From the NCBI GenBank assembly GCA_020055645.1, contig CM034548.1, positions 50,894,296 to 50,958,295 of the forward strand: a stretch of DNA of 64,000 nt. Direction: 5' to 3'. Under the pieces are notes generated by a model that saw only the letters and a list, made by a program, of their open reading frames with translations, was not told where the DNA came from and did no database searches. Origin of the DNA: Tomocerus qinae. Taxonomy: Eukaryota; Arthropoda; Collembola; Entomobryomorpha; Tomoceridae. Shown in pieces: positions 45,427 through 56,380 of this stretch (position 1 is the first letter of the stretch; each line of letters starts with the position of its first letter). The position numbers and the translations under genes were made by a program.

Positions 45427-47577
45427 GTTTGTTGTTTGTTTGTTAGTGGGAGAGTGCAAACTTACTATTGAAGAGTAAGCTGCACTACCGCTCAAGCCTC
45501 TAGGGCTTACTTGCAGTGACTCCCGTGACACTTTTAATACCCGACCAGATATACGTCAATGCAATCATAAATATGTAAAACATATTAATTACAACGAAGG
45601 TATATCTGGTCACCAATCCTAGACATTGTGAATTAGTACTCCTGCGTAGCAGGAGGGGTATGTTATTATGCATACGCCAGAAGACAAAGCTACATTTATG
45701 CTAATAATACGTAATTCTAAGGTAATTGAATGAACTTGTATATATCGAAAGAACATGATGTACACAATTACTATAAGGATTCATGGTGTTATTTATTTCT
45801 AATAAATGACATAATAAATTGAGTATGGCTGGACAATGGACTATTGTTCTCTCACTGTCAGTGAGCCAGAGAGATGAAACAATGTCCAGTTGTTTGCCCT
45901 TGGGTAAAGTACGCACTTCTCCTCAACCCGAAAGTAACTGATGTAGAAGGCCGGTTCATCTTTAGGCACTGGAATAGAGCGAATTGACACCCATTTCCAT
46001 GCTTCGTCAAATCCCGGATTTTGCTTAGAAATCTGGGAAAAGAATTCAACATAATTAGGCAAGCTTTTATTAAAAATTTGGATAGATACGACAGATTGTT
46101 TGAAGTTTTCATCCAGCCACCCCTGTAAGGGCTGCTGGAGAAGCTCAGTACAATCAACTGTAGGAAAAAATTCATCTATTTTGGCTATAATCCAGTTTGC
46201 AGTGTCAAGATTAGCACAAACATAGATAATGTGGCCTCCAAGAATCTTGCGCGTTTCAATTTGTATGGCAAAGGGGAGGTTTGATACCTCCCCGATTTTG
46301 ATATCAAGATATACCCTGACAGACTCAGCCAAAGTTTGTGGGATCTCGGCCAGGCTGTCAGCTCTAAATGTGACAGTGACATTGGTGCAACCCGGCCTTG
46401 GAACCTTTTTGTTTGGTGGTCTGTCTTGGGGCGATGAGGAAATTGGTCTTTTTCTAGATCTAGAACCAGATCTCTTCGTAGCAGAAGGAGGAGGCATTAG
46501 GCCTTTATCCCCCTTAGGCGTCGAATTTTTCTGCTTCTGCGGCTTACTTTGTTTATTCCTGTTCACCAACTGCCACTCGTTGCTACTATGAGAAATCAAA
46601 GTTTCCTTCAAAGGATCGGGATCCGCTACTGTCACGGGCGGATCTTCGATTTTGCTCCTTTCAAATTGGTCTGACAGACCTGGGGAGCGTACCAGGCCAG
46701 GAGAGCGTAGGACTTCAATTTCATCGTCGTCCTTTAGAAATTCATCTTCGTTGGCTTCGACCTCTTCTGACCAGAGCGATCCAAAGCCTTCTGGATTCCT
46801 TAGGATTTTCCCAGCATGGGGCCTAAGAAGATAATTATATTATAAACAAGTACAACGCATTATAATTATTAGGTATGTCTCGGATAAAAGTAATTAATAG
46901 ATAAAAAAAATTCTTAATTGGTTAGATTTCAGAGTTGTGATCGTTGTATATTCATTGAATATTTATGCAACTATTGCGAAAAATTTAGTTAGCAAAAACT
47001 ATTGCAACTTTTGCTTCAGTACCCTGGTCTTTTACGGCATATGAAAAATATTTGTCGTACCTTGGCACGTTTATCATTATATTAATTAGTATATCTATAA
47101 AAAAGCAATTAGTATATTGCTTTTTATTTTCTTATTCAATGATTCATAGGGTATGAATGAAGTAATAAGTATATAAAAAGAATAAATAAAACTTACTTCA
47201 TATTTCTATCACTGGTGAGGAGAGTTTAAAAGAAGAATGTCTTGTCTCGAGCTCTGATGTAGTGAATGAGGTGTGCTTACCACGCTTTACACTCGTTACA
47301 GTACTTACCTGGAGAAAAGCAATATGTCAGCCGCCACACATCATGCTATAAAGCAGAGATTTGTGTGCAGTTCTTGTGTTGGAGTGGTTAATGTCGTATG
47401 CAGATATGCATATGTATATGCAGACACAGCGGTCGAGGACATGTGTATCAATCAATTGATCTGCATATCCCGTTGAGGAAATGCAGTTAATTTTATCAAT
47501 TATATAATATAAAAATTGTTGAGTCGGTCTGGACATTCTGTTGATGTCCGTCACGCACGGAGGCGCGAGACCGACTC
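45427..47577 (-). mobile_element. 2.15-kb insertion in BEL-2 pol with 12-bp TSD, unclassified
   Basis: The exact 12-bp duplication CTCCACGAGAAT (45415-45426 and 47578-47589) flanks a 2151-bp insertion that splits the RT region of BEL-2. Read on the minus strand it starts GAGTCGGTCTCGCGCC and ends in CTAACAAACAAACAACAAAC, an A/C-rich tail. A 12-bp duplication plus a simple tail fits target-primed insertion of a non-LTR element. The minus-strand 5' end carries a 10-bp inverted repeat (GAGTCGGTCT 47521-47530, AGACCGACTC 47568-47577). No RT is encoded. The only sizeable ORF is at 45841-46822 on the minus strand. Confidence 0.7.
45841..46822 (-). CDS. DUF4780-like transposon-associated ORF, start uncertain
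   Basis: The frame is open from an acceptor-like TTATCTTCTTAG at 46823 to TAG at 45841-45843, about 326 residues. It has an acidic start (EEVEANEDEFLKDDDEIEVL), then a Ser/Lys/Arg/Pro-rich linker with SRSRKRPISSSPQDRPPNKK, which looks like a nuclear signal. A globular part follows with IQIETRKILGGHIIYVCANL, ANWIIAKIDEFF and WKWVSIRSIPVP. The globular part resembles the DUF4780 domain of insect transposon-associated proteins; this is tentative. No in-frame ATG precedes the acidic part, so it is either spliced or 5'-broken. AATAAA-type signals on the minus strand lie at about 45785-45805. Confidence 0.5.
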
Positions 47578-47589
47578 CTCCACGAGAAT

Positions 47590-50371
47590 ACTACCTTCCT
47601 CATTTTGGTGTGTTCAACGTAAAAAAACCAGGAAAACTAAGATTTGTTTTCGACGCTGCTGCGAAAGCAAATGGAATGAGTCTGAACGACGCTTTGTTAA
47701 AAGGTCCAGACTTTTTGAATCCTCTTCCGTCTGTTTTACTGAAATTCAGAGAAAGGAAGATTGCTTTTACCGGAGACATTCGGGACATGTTTCATCGAGT
47801 GCTTATACGACCGGAGGATCATTGCGCTCAAAAATTTCTTTGGAGGGGAATGCGACGAACAGGAGAGCCAGAAGTGCTTGTCATGAGAGCTATGACATTT
47901 GGAGCCACATCCTCTCCCAGTTCTGCTCAATTTGTGAAAAACAGAAATGCGGATGAGTTTGCACACATCTATCCAAGGGCTGTAGCTGCAATTAAGGAAA
48001 AGCACTACGTGGACGATTACTTGGATAGCTGTAATAGTGAAGAAGAAGCAATAAAGTTGATTCATGAAGTAATTCATGTTCATAGCAAAGGAGGCTTCGT
48101 AATTACAAATTGGATAACTAATTCAGAGAAAGTGACTGAAAAAATACCGGAAGAATTGAGAGCAAGCTCAAACAAAATTTTGAAATTGGAAAGTGACACG
48201 AAAACAGAAAGAGTTCTCCGTCTAAACTGGATTCCAAGTACTGATGTTTACACTTTTAAGTCAAACTTTCAGAAATTGAATCCTGAGATATTGAAAAATA
48301 CTCATCGACCAACTAAAAGGGAAGTATTGAAAATTGTTATGTCCGTTTTTGATCCCCTTGGATTCTTGGCCAATTTTACGGTGCAAGCTAAAATCCTACT
48401 GCAAGATATCTGGAGAAGTGGCGTTGGGTGGGATGATACTATTACTGATGTATTGAATGAAAAGTGGAGCAAATGGGTGGAAAACTTAAACTACATATCT
48501 ACACTAACTATTCCTCGTTGTTATTGTTTGGATATGCAATTTGTGACTTCCATTCAACTCCATATGTACTGCGATGCAAGTGAAAAGGCTTTCGCCGCAG
48601 TTGGATATTTACGAATGGTACTGAATAACGGAAATGTACAAACAGCATTTTTAGCTGCAAAGACAAGAGTTTCGCCACTCAGACCGATGTCAATTCTTCG
48701 CTTGGAGTTACAAGCAGCAGTGATGGCTAGTAGACTGTCTGTAACATTGGAAAAGGAATTGGACTTGAAAATAGAAAAAACTTACTTCTGGACTGACTCG
48801 AAAACAGTTATATGCTGGCTAAATTCAGATTCAAGAGGCTATAAGCCTTTTATTGCTCATAGAGTTGCTGAAATTGAAGAGACCACGAATATTGCAAATT
48901 GGCATTGGATCTCAACCAAAGATAACGTAGCTGATGAAGCTACTAGAGACAATAGTGAAGTTTCCTTTGATCATGAAAATCGTTGGTTTTGCGGACCTTC
49001 ACTGCTTTTACTGAATGAAAATGATTGGTGGACTACTGAAAAAACTAGCGACGTGTTATGTGAAGTAGATGAGTGTGACTTGGAGATCAAAAAGGAATTT
49101 GTAGCGATTACTACGGTAGTTGATAATTATCTACCCAACCCAGTTAGATTTTCTTCTTGGAGAAAACTACTGAGATGTACTGCATGGATTCTGAAATATT
49201 TAAAAAATTTAAAGAGCAAGATAACGGCAAAAGGAAGGATGACTGTATTGGAAACATCTCCTCATGAATTGTGGTGGAAAAGAGTGAATTTTGTAAATGT
49301 ACAGACACCCAAACTTTCTTTGTCGGAATTGGAGGAAGCTGAGAAAATATGGATTCGTCACATTCAGAAAGAAAGCTACTATGAAGAGATAAATGACATC
49401 ACAAATGGGAAAAAACTTATAAAATCTAGTAAGCTGTTTCAACTCACGCCATTTGTTGATGAAGAAGGGATAATGAGAGTCAGTGGTAGACTACAATGGT
49501 GCGAAAATATGGAAAAAGATCATAAGTTTCCGATCATATTGGACAAAAACCACGGATACACTAAACTTTTAATAAAACATTTTCACGTTGAAGCTGGACA
49601 TAACGGTCACGAATTCGTGTTAAATGAATTACGTCAGAAGTTCTGGATTCCGTCCATGCGTTCAGCTGTGAGAAAATGTTGGGATGACTGCCAGCATTGC
49701 AAAAACTGGCGAGTAATGCCTGTGCCCCCTGAAATGGCTCCATTACCGAAAGAACGAGTCACAGGATTTCTTCGGCCGTTTACGAACGTCGGTATGGACT
49801 ACTTTGGACCTTTGGAAATCACTGTAGGTAGAAGAAGGGAGAAACGTTACGGAGTAATATTCACCTGTCTGAGTACAAGGGCAGTGCATTTGGAAATTTC
49901 GAACTCTTTGACCACGGATTCCTGTATAATGGCAATTCGTCGTATGATTGGCAGACGTGGACACCCCGATATCATTATGTCTGATAATGGAACCAATTTA
50001 CGAGGAGCAGACAAAGAATTGAAAAAATCTTTAGCAGAATTGGATCAATCTAACTTGGATTTGGAAATGACCAATCGCGGAATTAAATGGAAATTCCTTC
50101 CGCCGACTGCAGCGAGTTGGGCAGGGGCGTGGGAGAGATTGATTAGATCAGTGAAAACTGCATTAAGAAGTTCATTACTTGAACAATTTCCTAAAGAAGA
50201 AACTCTATACACCCTATTTGTGGAAGCAGAGTCTATTGTCAATAGTCGTCCGTTGACATTTGTGTCTGTTGACCCAAACGACGAAGAAGCCCTGACGCCT
50301 AATCACTTTCTGATAGGATGTTCAAATGCAAAATCAGCACCTGGAGTCTTTACAACGATGATTTATGCTTA
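47590..50371 (+). pseudogene. BEL-2 pol, RT to integrase
   Basis: A long frame resumes directly after the insertion, starting YYLPHFGVFN. It holds RT with GDIRDMFH and YVDD (about 48007); RNase H with MYCDASEKAF, LRLELQAA and FWTDSKTVICW; integrase HHCC zinc finger (HVEAGHNGHE ... CQHCKNW); and an integrase core with MDYFGPLEI, SDNGTNL and GAWERLIRS. About 930 residues are open without a stop. It ends at a premature stop (50370-50372) after a one-base gain near 50350. The catalytic residues of RT, RNase H and integrase all appear present, but the element is disabled by the insertion and the gag breaks. Confidence 0.9.
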
Positions 50372-50671
50372 AGAAAACGATGGCGCATTGCACAAAGACT
50401 GACTGATAATTTCTGGAGACGGTGGGTAAAAGAATACTTGCCAACTTTGACCAAACGGACGAAATGGATTTTGCAGACAAAACCAATCGCAGTTGGGGAT
50501 CTAGTTATCATAGCAGACAGCGATCATCCTAGGAATGTCTGGCCGAAAGGCAGGGTCACGAAAACTCTGCCAGGGAAAGATGGTGTCATCCGAGTTGTAG
50601 ACATCAAGAAACAGAACGGAACGCTTCGTCGTCCCGTTAATAAATTATGTATCTTAGACCTTCAAAATTAG
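50345..50671 (+). pseudogene. BEL-2 DUF5641 segment, frameshifted from pol
   Basis: Continues the polyprotein in a shifted frame with FWRRWVKEYLPTLTKRTKW, GDLVIIADSDHPRNVWPKGR and VIRVVDIKKQNG. This is the small C-terminal domain after the BEL/Pao integrase. It stops at 50669-50671, 33 bases before the 3' LTR. Confidence 0.9.
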
Positions 50672-50704
50672 TGTAAAATCCTCGATTTCACACGGGGAGG
50701 AGTA

Positions 50705-50917
50705 TGTTAAATAATGTCATGTCATGGATACGATTGATACTAAATTAATATTGTGTTTTGTTACAAATATGTTATAATACGAACTGTTTGATGAAATATG
50801 AGTCAGTTATGCATGAGACGAGCTACTGGTAGGATGTTCGCAGAGAGGAACGGTGAAATAGTATAATAAATCAGTTATTTCGTTACAACCGCTGAAAGTA
50901 CGATTATTTTCTGAATA
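50705..50917 (+). repeat. BEL-2 3' LTR
   Basis: 213-bp copy of the LTR, starting TGTTAAATAATG and ending CTGAATA, followed by the GTAAT duplication. Confidence 0.93.
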
Positions 50918-50922
50918 GTAAT

Positions 50923-51455
50923 GAAAGTAGTTTCCACTCCTCTGCCGATCTATATGATAGTAACTGACTCTTACGGTTTTGAATAGAAAGGATGTCAGGT
51001 GTAATGTTATCTATAGGATAAGTCCACCCGGTCGGTATACACTTCCGATGAAACGCTATTGAGTCACTTTTAATTAGAGATAATGCAGTTGCAGTACTTT
51101 TGGAGCCGAAGACCTAAGACAAGAAAGAACTTTGGAATTTAAAATTGCGACCGCTGACTGACAGCAATTTGTATTTTCTATTTCCTTTCTGTTCACGGGA
51201 CAAAATTATGACGAAAACATGAAATTTCCAAACAAATATTTATGTTACCATGGGAATTAAATTTAGTGGATTCCGAGAAATGGTTTTGGAGATTGCAAAC
51301 TTACATATTTTCAGGGTGTAAGATTAAAATACGACGAACTTACAAGTTAAATGTAATATCAATACAAGATTCATATGAGAAATAATGAACATGGCCAGTC
51401 GCACAACAATGTTATAAGGTCTATTGTAGAACTTATAAGATTTTTGCGTAAGGGT
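50923..51455. repeat. Right arm of the foldback split by BEL-2
   Basis: Inverted diverged counterpart of 41985-42709, with AACTGACTCTTACGGTTTTG, TTGAATAGAAAGGATGTC, ACATGAAATTTCCAAACAAA and CCATGGGAATTAAATTTAGT. The outermost match is GCGTAAGGG against CCCTTACG at the other end. Confidence 0.75.
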
Positions 51456-51861
51456 TGGTTTGTTATAATTGGACAAAATTTATTTCTTCCGAACTAATTT
51501 CGTCCGGGAAATATACAACCATATTTAATTGTCTTATCGTTAGTCGTGTCATAACTTGGTTAAAACTTAATAGCATATATCGAAATAAGTATAAAGGATG
51601 ATACTACAGTGGTTATACCCAGGCATATATCCAGAAATTTGTTCAAGGGTCAACCAGCGAAAAACTGTTGCAATTTTTGGCCGTGCAAACATTCCCACCA
51701 TTTTAAAAAAGGCGGGAAACCTTAAGATTTTGTAGCCAAATGTACAGACACACTCCCCTTTTGGGGGAACATTCTGTTGTTTACGAGTCTCTGGTTTTCT
51801 AGAAGATGTGTAGGGACTTTGAACATATATCATTCTGGATAATTAGCAAAGGAAAAATAGG

Positions 51862-52459
51862 AATTTGTATGGCACACACATGACTTTTGTATGGGAGAGC
51901 TAAAAATAGATAGTGTGAATGTATGGTGGTTTATGACTTTGTATGGCAATATTGAACATCGTCCCTTAAAAAGCGTTCAGCCTCAACACACTTTTCGTTT
52001 TGTGGGCGAAATAGCCTCAATGCACTTTTCGATTTGTTGGCGCAATGCCCTCAATACATTTTTTGTTTTGTGTACGAAATAGCCTTAATGCATCAAACAA
52101 AACAAAAAGTGCAGTAAGGCTATTTCGCCCACAAAACTAAAAGTGCATTGAGGCTATTTCGCCCACAAAACGAAAAGTGCATTGAAGCTAAATCGTTCCT
52201 TAAGGGGCGATATGCAAGGTAAGTTAATTTAACATACTATAGGTAACATATATCGTATGCTTAACATTACAAATTAATGTAACATACCAAATTATCATGG
52301 CTGCTACAAAGTAACAAACCATTTTATCATGACCGCGACAATGTAACAAACCATTGTATCAGGAGTTACGTTTGCCAAATTGTCGCGGTCTTGATAAAAT
52401 GGTCACATTAAATGTCAAAAACTCCTCCATACAAAAGTCATGTGTGTGCCATACAAATT
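51862..52459. mobile_element. Foldback element with 34-bp TIRs and an inner palindromic core
   Basis: AATTTGTATGGCACACACAT GACTTTTGTATGG at 51862 is repeated in inverse at 52426-52459. Inside, 51957-52210 is itself an inverted repeat built of a ~37-bp unit (CACTTTTCGTTTTGTGGGCG, AAATAGCCTCAATG) that runs forward twice and in inverse twice. No coding frame and no clear target duplication. Confidence 0.75.
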
Positions 52460-52596
52460 AATTGGCACCCATCAGTAAACTGTGAAAATTTTGATGTTGA
52501 GAGAGGAAATACATGCCAGAAATTTTCTACCACCAACGATGCAAGACCTCCGTGGTGCGCATTTATTATTCCCGTAGTACGATAACTTCACACTAG

Positions 52597-52893
52597 AGAG
52601 TTGCACGGGCACGCAATGCCCGTGCGGGCAGCCGCCCGGCCCGTGCCCGTACGGGTATGGGCGGGCACGGGCAGGCAGTGTAGGAATTTTCACGGGCACG
52701 GGCGGGCACGGACATACTTACTAACGGACATACTTACTATGGGCACGGGCATCAAAATGCTGCCCGTGCAACTCTATACGAGAGTTGCACGGGCACCCAA
52801 TGCCCGTGCGGGCAGCTGCCCGGCCCGTGTGCGTACTGGTATGAACGGGCACGGGCAGCCATGGGCACCAAAACGCTGCCCGTGCAAGTCTCT
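52597..52893. mobile_element. Two adjacent copies of a GC-rich AGAGTTGCACGGGCA element
   Basis: Copy 1 (52597-52775) and copy 2 (52781-52893) each begin AGAGTTGCACGGGCA and end TGCCCGTGCAACTCT or a variant (TGCCCGTGCAAGTCT), with ATACG between them. The inside is made of GGGCACGGGC-type repeats, far more GC-rich than the surrounding DNA. The terminal form resembles small hAT-type MITEs, but no target duplication was found. Confidence 0.65.
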
Positions 52894-52935
52894 AACTAAC
52901 TACACACCCTTTAAATAGTCTAATGTGTTTTCAGC

Positions 52936-53187
52936 AGAGGAACTCAAAATTGTTTTGCAATGTTAGTGGCTGGTTATGGACGACAAATGCTGCTAATCCT
53001 GCAGGTCACCATCCATTTTTCGGTTTACTTGCCACAAGTAGAGTCCTTCGGAGGCAGCACCGCCGTTTGGTTATTAGGAAAATCCTTCATCCACGTACCA
53101 CCACTTGTGGACAGTGACACATTGCCAAGGAGCCCCAAATCCACCAAAAGACTCCGAAAGAAACGCTCAATTAACCAAATCTATCAG
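52936..53187 (+). CDS. Possible internal exon of an unknown gene
   Basis: Bounded by a good acceptor (TAATGTGTTTTCAG) and a CAG|GTACTA donor. In one frame it is open throughout and reads CFAMLVAGYGRQMLLILQ, QVESFGGSTAVWLLGKSF, VPPLVDSDTLPRSPKS and KRLRKKRSINQIYQ. Composition is higher in GC than its flanks and codon use looks normal. I do not recognise the family. The hydrophobic strands and Gly turns could be propeller blades. It would join in phase 0 to the 61439 candidate. Confidence 0.4.
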
Positions 53188-53454
53188 GTACTACCTTTCA
53201 TTTATGCAGTAGAGAGTGCTTATTTCACTTCTTGGGTCTTTAAAGGCCGTATTTAGAGGATTCTTCGACCTTCAGACTCCTACCAAATCAAACACACAAA
53301 ATTATGTTAAACGTATGCCTTGATAAACATTCGTGTCCCAGCTTCTAGCCCAATAAATTAGGCAAGTCCCTCAGAGTAGTCGTCGGACAGATTGGTCACT
53401 AAGGATATGTTTGGACGGGCGGGCGGCCCTGCATTAAGATAGAGATGTCCCTTA

Positions 53455-55063
53455 GGTATTCGGTGAATTCGTCCGAAACGTTTTCGACAATTGACAAAGG
53501 TGAACTCGATAATTACAAAGGTGAACTCGATAATTACAATGTCAATCTCGATAATTACAATGGTGAATTCGATAATTACAATGGTGATCTCGATAATTAC
53601 ATTGTAGATTTCGATAATTACAATGGTGAACTCGATAATTACAATGGTGATCTCGATAATTACAATGTAGATCTCGATAATTACAATGATGAACTCGATA
53701 ATTACAAAGGATGATTCGACAATTACGAATGAGGTACAAATATTATTATTATATCTTGATTTTATTTCAATTATATTAACATAAACAGCTCAATTCCCAT
53801 CAGTTATAATAGTAATTTATCAATTTTTAATTTTTAAAAGTTTTGTGTTTCTTATTATTAAATTCAAGGTACCATAGTCAATATAAAATCAAACTTCCAT
53901 AGTCAATATAAAATCAAACTTCCACAGTCAAATTCTTATGTTTACAAACATTTCATGCATATTATATGGCCTCATTCTCATCTTTACTACTGTCTTCGTC
54001 TGAAGCTTGTGCAATAATTTTATTCCTTTTTATAATCTTTCTGTCACAACTATCTAGTAAATGAGCTATTGCAGCACAATAACGTTGAGTGTCAATAGTA
54101 TTCTAAGTTTCAATTACTTTTCTAATTCTACTGTCTAATACAGAGTATTTACTGTTGGGTACCTTCCATAAACCAGCATCTATTCTTTTCACTGCTAAGT
54201 ACCACTTGTTTTCCTCTGCTTGGAGTTTCTCAACAAATGACCACAATCTAGGATGATAGGTTCTGAACCTTAAATTTATTGAATTGTGAAACCCCTCCTA
54301 GCTATTGGTGGTGCGTGGAACTCCTGCTAAAGTTCGCTGATAGCAATTCCACATGTCAACAGGGAATTTCGGCTCATTGGTCCATGTACCGATCCAGTTG
54401 CTTTCAACATACTTGAAAATTCAAATCGCTCTGCTGTTACAAATTTTCTCCTTTTCACACCGCCAATAACTAACTACGCCATTATTATTGGAGTTAATGT
54501 AGACGTAACCCCCATAGGCCAATTTTTTACCTCCTCTTTGTGATTCGACAAAGGTAACACCACTCATTTTGATGATTCCAGTTCAGCTTTCAGAGTGCAA
54601 CTGGCGTAAAGAACGTCTACGAATAGTTGACTGCTATATTTAAAGTTATGTTTCAACCAAAATTTGGTTATCTTAAATCTTACGAGCTAATAAACAAATG
54701 AGGAGTTCAATTTTACTGCATATTATGAATAATATGTCTTCAATGCAATCCAAGGGATGCAGTGACAAATAGACCTTAACAAATATCTCATAGCATTGTC
54801 GAATTCTACTTTTCCATTGTAGGAATCACCATTGTAATTATCGAGTTCACCATTGCAATTATCGAGATCCACATTGTAATTATCGAGATCTACATTGTAA
54901 TTATCGAGTTCACCTTTGTAATTATCGAGATCTACATTGTAATTATCGAGATCTACATTGTAATTATCGAGTTCACCTTTGTAATTATCGAGATCTACAT
55001 TGTAATTATCGAGTTCACCATTGCCAATTGTCGAAAATGTTTCAGACGATTTCACCTACAACC
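53455..55063 (-). mobile_element. Mutator-like (FLYWCH-MULE) element, minisatellite TIRs, TSD GTCCCTTA
   Basis: Termini GGTATTCGGTGAATTCGTCC and (other strand) GGTTGTAGGTGAAATCGTCT bound 1609 bp. The exact 8-bp duplication GTCCCTTA is at 53447-53454 and 55064-55071. Each terminal arm contains about ten 21-bp units of CTCGATAATTACAATGGTGA type (53500-53720 and 54825-55020, inverted), so the arms are long minisatellite TIRs. Between them lies a minus-strand transposase relic. The short copy at 4790-5096 shares ends and units. Confidence 0.9.
53962..54567 (-). pseudogene. FLYWCH zinc finger fused to end of MULE transposase, relic
   Basis: From ATG at 54567 one uninterrupted frame (202 codons) reads QRGGKKLAYGGYVYINSN and SYWRCEKEKICNSRAI, a FLYWCH-type zinc finger. 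It continues with WIGTWTNEPKFPVDMWNCY and GFHNSINLRFRTYHPRLWSF, the final part of MULE transposases. Three stop codons (TGA after the finger; TAG before GFHNSI; TAG before NTIDTQ) but no frameshift are present. The central DDE catalytic core is missing, so an internal deletion joined the N-terminal finger to the C-terminal part. It identifies the host element as Mutator-like. Confidence 0.8.
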
Positions 55064-55240
55064 GTCCCTTAGGGCCGGATAGAGCGGATCTGGGGGAGTT
55101 GCCCATTGGCCAGCTACGCCCGCCGTTTTCTCCACGATTTCTGGCAAGACTAAAATGCCCTTATATTAGATTAAGATTGCTGAGCTACAGAGGAAAACAA
55201 AGTTAAAAAAATTGGAAATCCCAATTGGGAAATGTCAGGG

Positions 55241-55408
55241 TTATTATGGTTCCGCTGCCACATTAATCTCTTTGTATTCGAAAGACAATGGAACTTCAGC
55301 GCAAACTTCGACTCGAGCAAATCAACGTGGGAGGTCCATTGTAATGCAACATATGATCCATTGTCTTTCGAATACAAAGAGATTAATGTGGCAGCGGAAC
55401 CATAATAA
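55241..55408. repeat. Perfect 51-bp inverted repeat
   Basis: Arms 55241-55291 and 55358-55408 are perfect inverse complements by eye, for example TTCCGCTGCCACATTAATCT against AGATTAATGTGGCAGCGGAA. A 66-bp spacer lies between them. No target duplication or coding is evident; it may be a small palindromic transposon. Confidence 0.8.
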
Positions 55409-55507
55409 GTGGCGTCGTCTCACTTAAAGCCAATTCTACTCAAAGCTCACACAAACAATTTAATTTCAACCAACTGAAGTCTCCTATTATTGCTTATGGT
55501 TGAGAAG

Positions 55508-55561
55508 GAGTTCGAGGCTAGCAGTCGTGTCACGCGAGACGCGACTGCTAGACTCGAACTC
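55508..55561. repeat. 20-bp inverted repeat hairpin
   Basis: GAGTTCGAGGCTAGCAGTCG (55508-55527) pairs with 55542-55561 with one mismatch. The loop is GC-rich (TGTCACGCGAGACG). Confidence 0.7.
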
Positions 55562-55596
55562 GCGTCTCATCTACTCTGCTCATTTTTGCTGTTTAC

Positions 55597-56380
55597 CAGA
55601 GTTGGGATAATCTAGATTAAGGATTAAAGGATTACTAATCGGATTACGGATTAACTAATCCCCAATCTGTAATTCATAGCTAATAATTTTGTGTGACAAA
55701 TCCATAATCCCGCCCCTTTTCTGCAAAAAAATTAATCCATAATCCTATAATCCCTTAATTATTCTCATAATAATTAATCTGTAATCCATAATCCCGTGCT
55801 TATTCTGCATAATTATTCCATAATCCATAATCCCGTATATTTTGTATGACAAGTCCGTGAGCGCTTTTTTGAGAGTGAGGGTTATGGTGGATTCAGTTAT
55901 ATTTTCACTAACCGCCTCTATAATGAAATTTTTATTGCATTTTTTTATTTTGGAGGTTAATTTATGGTTTAAATAAACGATTTATAAATAATACGGTATA
56001 AGTGACTTGATTTGTGTGAAATTTCTCCTCATTCTGTTGTAACAACGCCAATTAGTGTTGATAATTAATTAATCCAACAAAATAATGCGTTATTTTTTCC
56101 TTAATCCAACAAAATGATTGAGTTATAATAATCCGTAATCCTTAATCCAACAAAATTTTTGCGTTACATTAATCCCTAATCCTTTAATCCAATAAAATTA
56201 TTTCGTTATAATAATCCCAATCCAATTTTAATCCCAAATAAATTTTAATCCCAATCCCTCATAATAATCCAAGAGATTTATAATTCTAATCTATAATCCG
56301 TAATTTTAATCCAAGAATTTAATCGTGTTAATCCGTAATCAGTAATCTAACATCAAAATGCCGTTAATCGCCCAACTCTG
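55597..56380. mobile_element. hAT-type MITE of TAATCC repeats, TSD CTGTTTAC
   Basis: Termini CAGAGTTGGG and CCCAACTCTG are flanked by the exact 8-bp duplication CTGTTTAC at 55589-55596 and 56381-56388. The 784-bp interior is dominated by irregular TAATCCGTAATCC / GGATTA motifs on both sides. Ends and duplication length fit hAT. No coding. Confidence 0.88.

Larger units (their letters stand above)
42710..50922 (+). mobile_element. BEL/Pao LTR retrotransposon (BEL-2), TSD GTAAT
   Basis: LTRs of 213-214 bp (42715-42928 and 50705-50917) flank gag-pol sequence in BEL/Pao order. The duplication GTAAT is at 42710-42714 and 50918-50922. LTRs start TGTTAAATAATG and end TGAATA, without the usual CA. 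They differ at only a few sites. Protein similarity to BEL-1 is clear, but the LTRs are unrelated in sequence, so it is a different family. It is inserted in the middle of a foldback and is itself interrupted at 45427-47577. Confidence 0.93.

Noticed and set aside
47541..47589. Upstream start for the long BEL-2 pol frame
   Set aside because: The first codons lie in the 2.15-kb insertion and its target duplication; true pol sequence begins at 47590.
53445..53714. Plus-strand frame of LDNYN repeats
   Set aside because: Made by the 21-bp units of the FLYWCH-MULE terminal arm; the inverted arm gives the same on the other strand.
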